Shown here piece after piece: positions 5,243 to 6,279 of a stretch of 6,279 bases of DNA. The notes under the pieces were generated by a model. It made no database searches and was not told the DNA's origin. It worked only from the letters and a program-made list of their open reading frames with translations. Source of the DNA: Nitrososphaerales archaeon TH703. GTDB lineage: Archaea > Thermoproteota > Nitrososphaeria > Nitrososphaerales > Nitrososphaeraceae. The stretch is from positions 1 through 6,279 of the forward strand of contig JAATVL010000293.1 of the NCBI GenBank assembly GCA_014523525.1, read 5' to 3'. Position numbers and translations under genes: made by a program. How positions within the stretch are numbered: position 1 is the stretch's first letter; every line of letters starts with the position of its first letter.

Positions 5243-5380
5243 ATGTACAGACCTTGCAATTCTTGTTCGAAAGACTTTGATGAACTAATTGAAGGCGTTC
5301 GATATCTAAGCACAACTATTGGACTTTTATTCTTCTGCTCAGATGTTTGCTGCAAAAACTATCTAACCAAGAATCGCTAG
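5243..5380 (+). CDS. Small zinc-finger-like protein, 45 aa (CxxC plus CxxxCC)
   Basis: The product starts MYRPCNSCSKDF and ends FFCSDVCCKNYLTKNR. Cys5-x2-Cys8 and, 23 residues later, Cys32-x3-Cys36 (with Cys37) give the spacing of a minimal treble-clef/TRASH-like zinc module, where F-C-S-x-x-C is the usual second knuckle. The middle is a short hydrophobic stretch (STTIGLLFF, 23-31). A single-domain protein of this kind would be expected to bind Zn and perhaps nucleic acid, protein or other metal ions; the specific role is unknown. Support for expression is the TATA box 28 nt upstream and the repeated leader element shared with the 50-aa gene. A frameshifted Cys-containing reading frame starts 15 bp after its stop and may have been co-transcribed. 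Confidence 0.65.
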   Translation: MYRPCNSCSKDFDELIEGVRYLSTTIGLLFFCSDVCCKNYLTKNR

Positions 5381-5395
5381 TGCCAACTCTGTGTA

Positions 5396-5559
5396 ATGAA
5401 TTTTAATGATGCTGCAAAATAGATAAGTTATTTTATCTAGAAAAACATGAAAAAATAAAAGATTTCCTTGTTTCGTTTGACCCTATCGAGTTTGAAAATA
5501 GACGAAATTGTTCTAACTCTTGTAATTGCACACTCTATTTATTAACTGTGAGTAAATAA
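5396..5559 (+). pseudogene. Frameshifted small Cys-containing protein
   Basis: From the ATG at 5396 the frame reads MNFNDAAK and stops at once. Adding one A to the four-A run at 5416-5419 lets it continue as IDKLFYLEKHEKIKDFLVS and FDPIEFENRRNCSNSCNC to a TAA at 5557-5559, for about 54 residues in total. The continuation is protein-like and carries a Cys cluster, in keeping with the preceding zinc-finger-like gene 15 bp upstream; the two could have formed a small operon. No separate TATA box stands in front. The family is not recognised. The break may be real decay or a homopolymer sequencing error, in which case this is an intact gene. The 7-bp inverted repeat at 5420-5439 falls inside it and is probably coincidental. 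Confidence 0.42.
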
Positions 5560-5599
5560 ACATAGCAAATACTTCGTAAATATTAAAATTGATGCGGAA

Positions 5600-5607
5600 T
5601 TATAAAT
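5600..5607 (+). promoter_or_regulatory. TATA box of the A-type ATPase subunit C gene
   Basis: TTATAAAT predicts transcription from about 5630, leaving a leader of roughly 22 nt before the ATG at 5653, or about 8 nt before the alternative TTG at 5638. No Shine-Dalgarno sequence is present at standard spacing. Confidence 0.45.
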
Positions 5608-5652
5608 TTATTGACTAAGGATGTGCTATTGTAACCATTGAGCAAAGTAAGT

Positions 5653-6279
5653 ATGCCAGGCAAAATTTTTGGAACTGTCGTGTCTCATGGATTAAAAGGA
5701 AGAATGTTGACAAAAAATGAACTTCAAATGTTGTGTGAGTCAAGGGATATGGATGAACTAGTAACAAGAATGAAGAATACGGTTTATCTTGATGCATTAG
5801 CGAAGCTTACTAAACCCTATACTGCTGATAAAATAGAAAATGCACTGAAGGAATATTTAGTGAATACACATGCGAAAATGGTCAATATTTCTAGTGGGGC
5901 CAAAATTCTTAGCTCTTATTTCATGAAGTATATTACATGGAATTTAAAGATGATTTTGAAAGGTAAAGCTCTGGGAAAATCCTATGATGAACTATTACCC
6001 AAGATAAATTTGAGAGCGGAGGAACTGGTGGGTAGGCGTGATCTTGTAGTTAAGGCTCTTGTTTCAAAGAATTTGGATGAGGCCATTTCTGCCCTTGCGG
6101 GGAGTGAATTTGCTGACGATGTTACCAAAGCAGCTACGATATACAAAGATAAAGGAGATGTGAGGGTTTTTGATGTATATCTTGATCATGTTTTCTATCA
6201 TGACTTAGGCAGAGCAATGAATACTGAATCACAATCTATGGAGGCAAAGAATATAGTTTCAGTAGATATTGACTCTTAC
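5653..6279 (+). CDS. atpC: A-type (V-type) ATP synthase subunit C, 5' portion
   Basis: Subunit C (AC39/V-type subunit d family) sits between the rotor ring and the central stalk of the archaeal A1AO ATP synthase on the cytoplasmic side of the membrane. The visible 209 residues are all-helical in character and follow the family's repeated pattern: LKGRMLTKNELQML (14-27), DELVTRMKNTVY (34-45), the helix YITWNLKMILKGKALGKS (93-110), EELVGRRDLVVKAL (123-136), and FDVYLDHVFYHDLGRA (173-188) followed by VDIDSY at the edge. Complete proteins are about 340-350 residues, so roughly the last 40 percent lies beyond the window. The ATG at 5653 is chosen; an in-frame TTG at 5638, just after a stop at 5632, would add five residues. 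Other ATPase subunit genes are not adjacent upstream, so it is at least the first gene of its unit here. Confidence 0.85.
   Translation, partial: MPGKIFGTVVSHGLKGRMLTKNELQMLCESRDMDELVTRMKNTVYLDALAKLTKPYTADKIENALKEYLVNTHAKMVNISSGAKILSSYFMKYITWNLKMILKGKALGKSYDELLPKINLRAEELVGRRDLVVKALVSKNLDEAISALAGSEFADDVTKAATIYKDKGDVRVFDVYLDHVFYHDLGRAMNTESQSMEAKNIVSVDIDSY

Noticed and set aside
5420..5439. 7-bp inverted repeat TAGATAA / TTATCTA with a 6-nt loop as a terminator
   Set aside because: The stem is almost all A-T, no T-run follows, and it lies inside the frameshifted coding remnant at 5396-5559.
5615..5797. 60-codon minus-strand open frame
   Set aside because: It is antisense to the beginning of ATPase subunit C, which is clearly coding on the plus strand.

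Overview
The window looks like chromosome from an AT-rich ammonia-oxidising-type archaeon (Nitrososphaerota, formerly Thaumarchaeota). The low G+C is closer to the Nitrosocosmicus side than to higher-G+C Nitrososphaera; this placement is an inference from protein style, with no marker gene to prove it. Supporting signs are an archaeal A-type ATPase subunit C, an archaeal-style Hsp20, a DUF3892 protein, almost no Shine-Dalgarno sequences, and several TATA boxes sitting about 27 nt before an ATG, the geometry of leaderless archaeal mRNAs.

Layout. 9-329 (-) is a DUF3892 protein. 330-1433 is a stretch of decaying DNA with at least two broken small genes on the minus strand (654-960 and 1004-1305). 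1434-3116 (+) is an intact thiamine-diphosphate enzyme of the acetolactate synthase family. 3119-3358 (+) holds a twice-frameshifted remnant of a small Cys-containing protein, and a 13-bp perfect inverted repeat spans the synthase stop codon. 3434-4072 (+) is Hsp20 with a clear leaderless promoter. 4219-4482 (+) is the C-terminal half of an NTF2/SnoaL-like domain.

4594-5559 is the most unusual part. It carries two copies of a diverged leader element (4594-4693 and 5140-5218). Each ends in a TATA box, and each box lies about 28 nt before the ATG of a very small Cys-motif protein (4717-4869, 50 aa; 5243-5380, 45 aa). Between them, convergent on the minus strand, is a 35-aa Arg/Lys-rich protein (4891-4998) with its own near-leaderless promoter. 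A frameshifted third Cys-containing small protein follows at 5396-5559. The window closes with the first 209 residues of A-type ATP synthase subunit C (5653-6279, +), cut by the window edge.

The large genes (synthase, Hsp20, ATPase subunit) are each monocistronic-looking and functionally unrelated. The spaces between them hold small, fast-evolving, often broken genes. Several breaks are explained by a single base, some in A-runs, so either real pseudogenisation or uncorrected homopolymer sequencing errors could be responsible. No tRNA, rRNA, CRISPR array, insertion sequence or integrase was seen.
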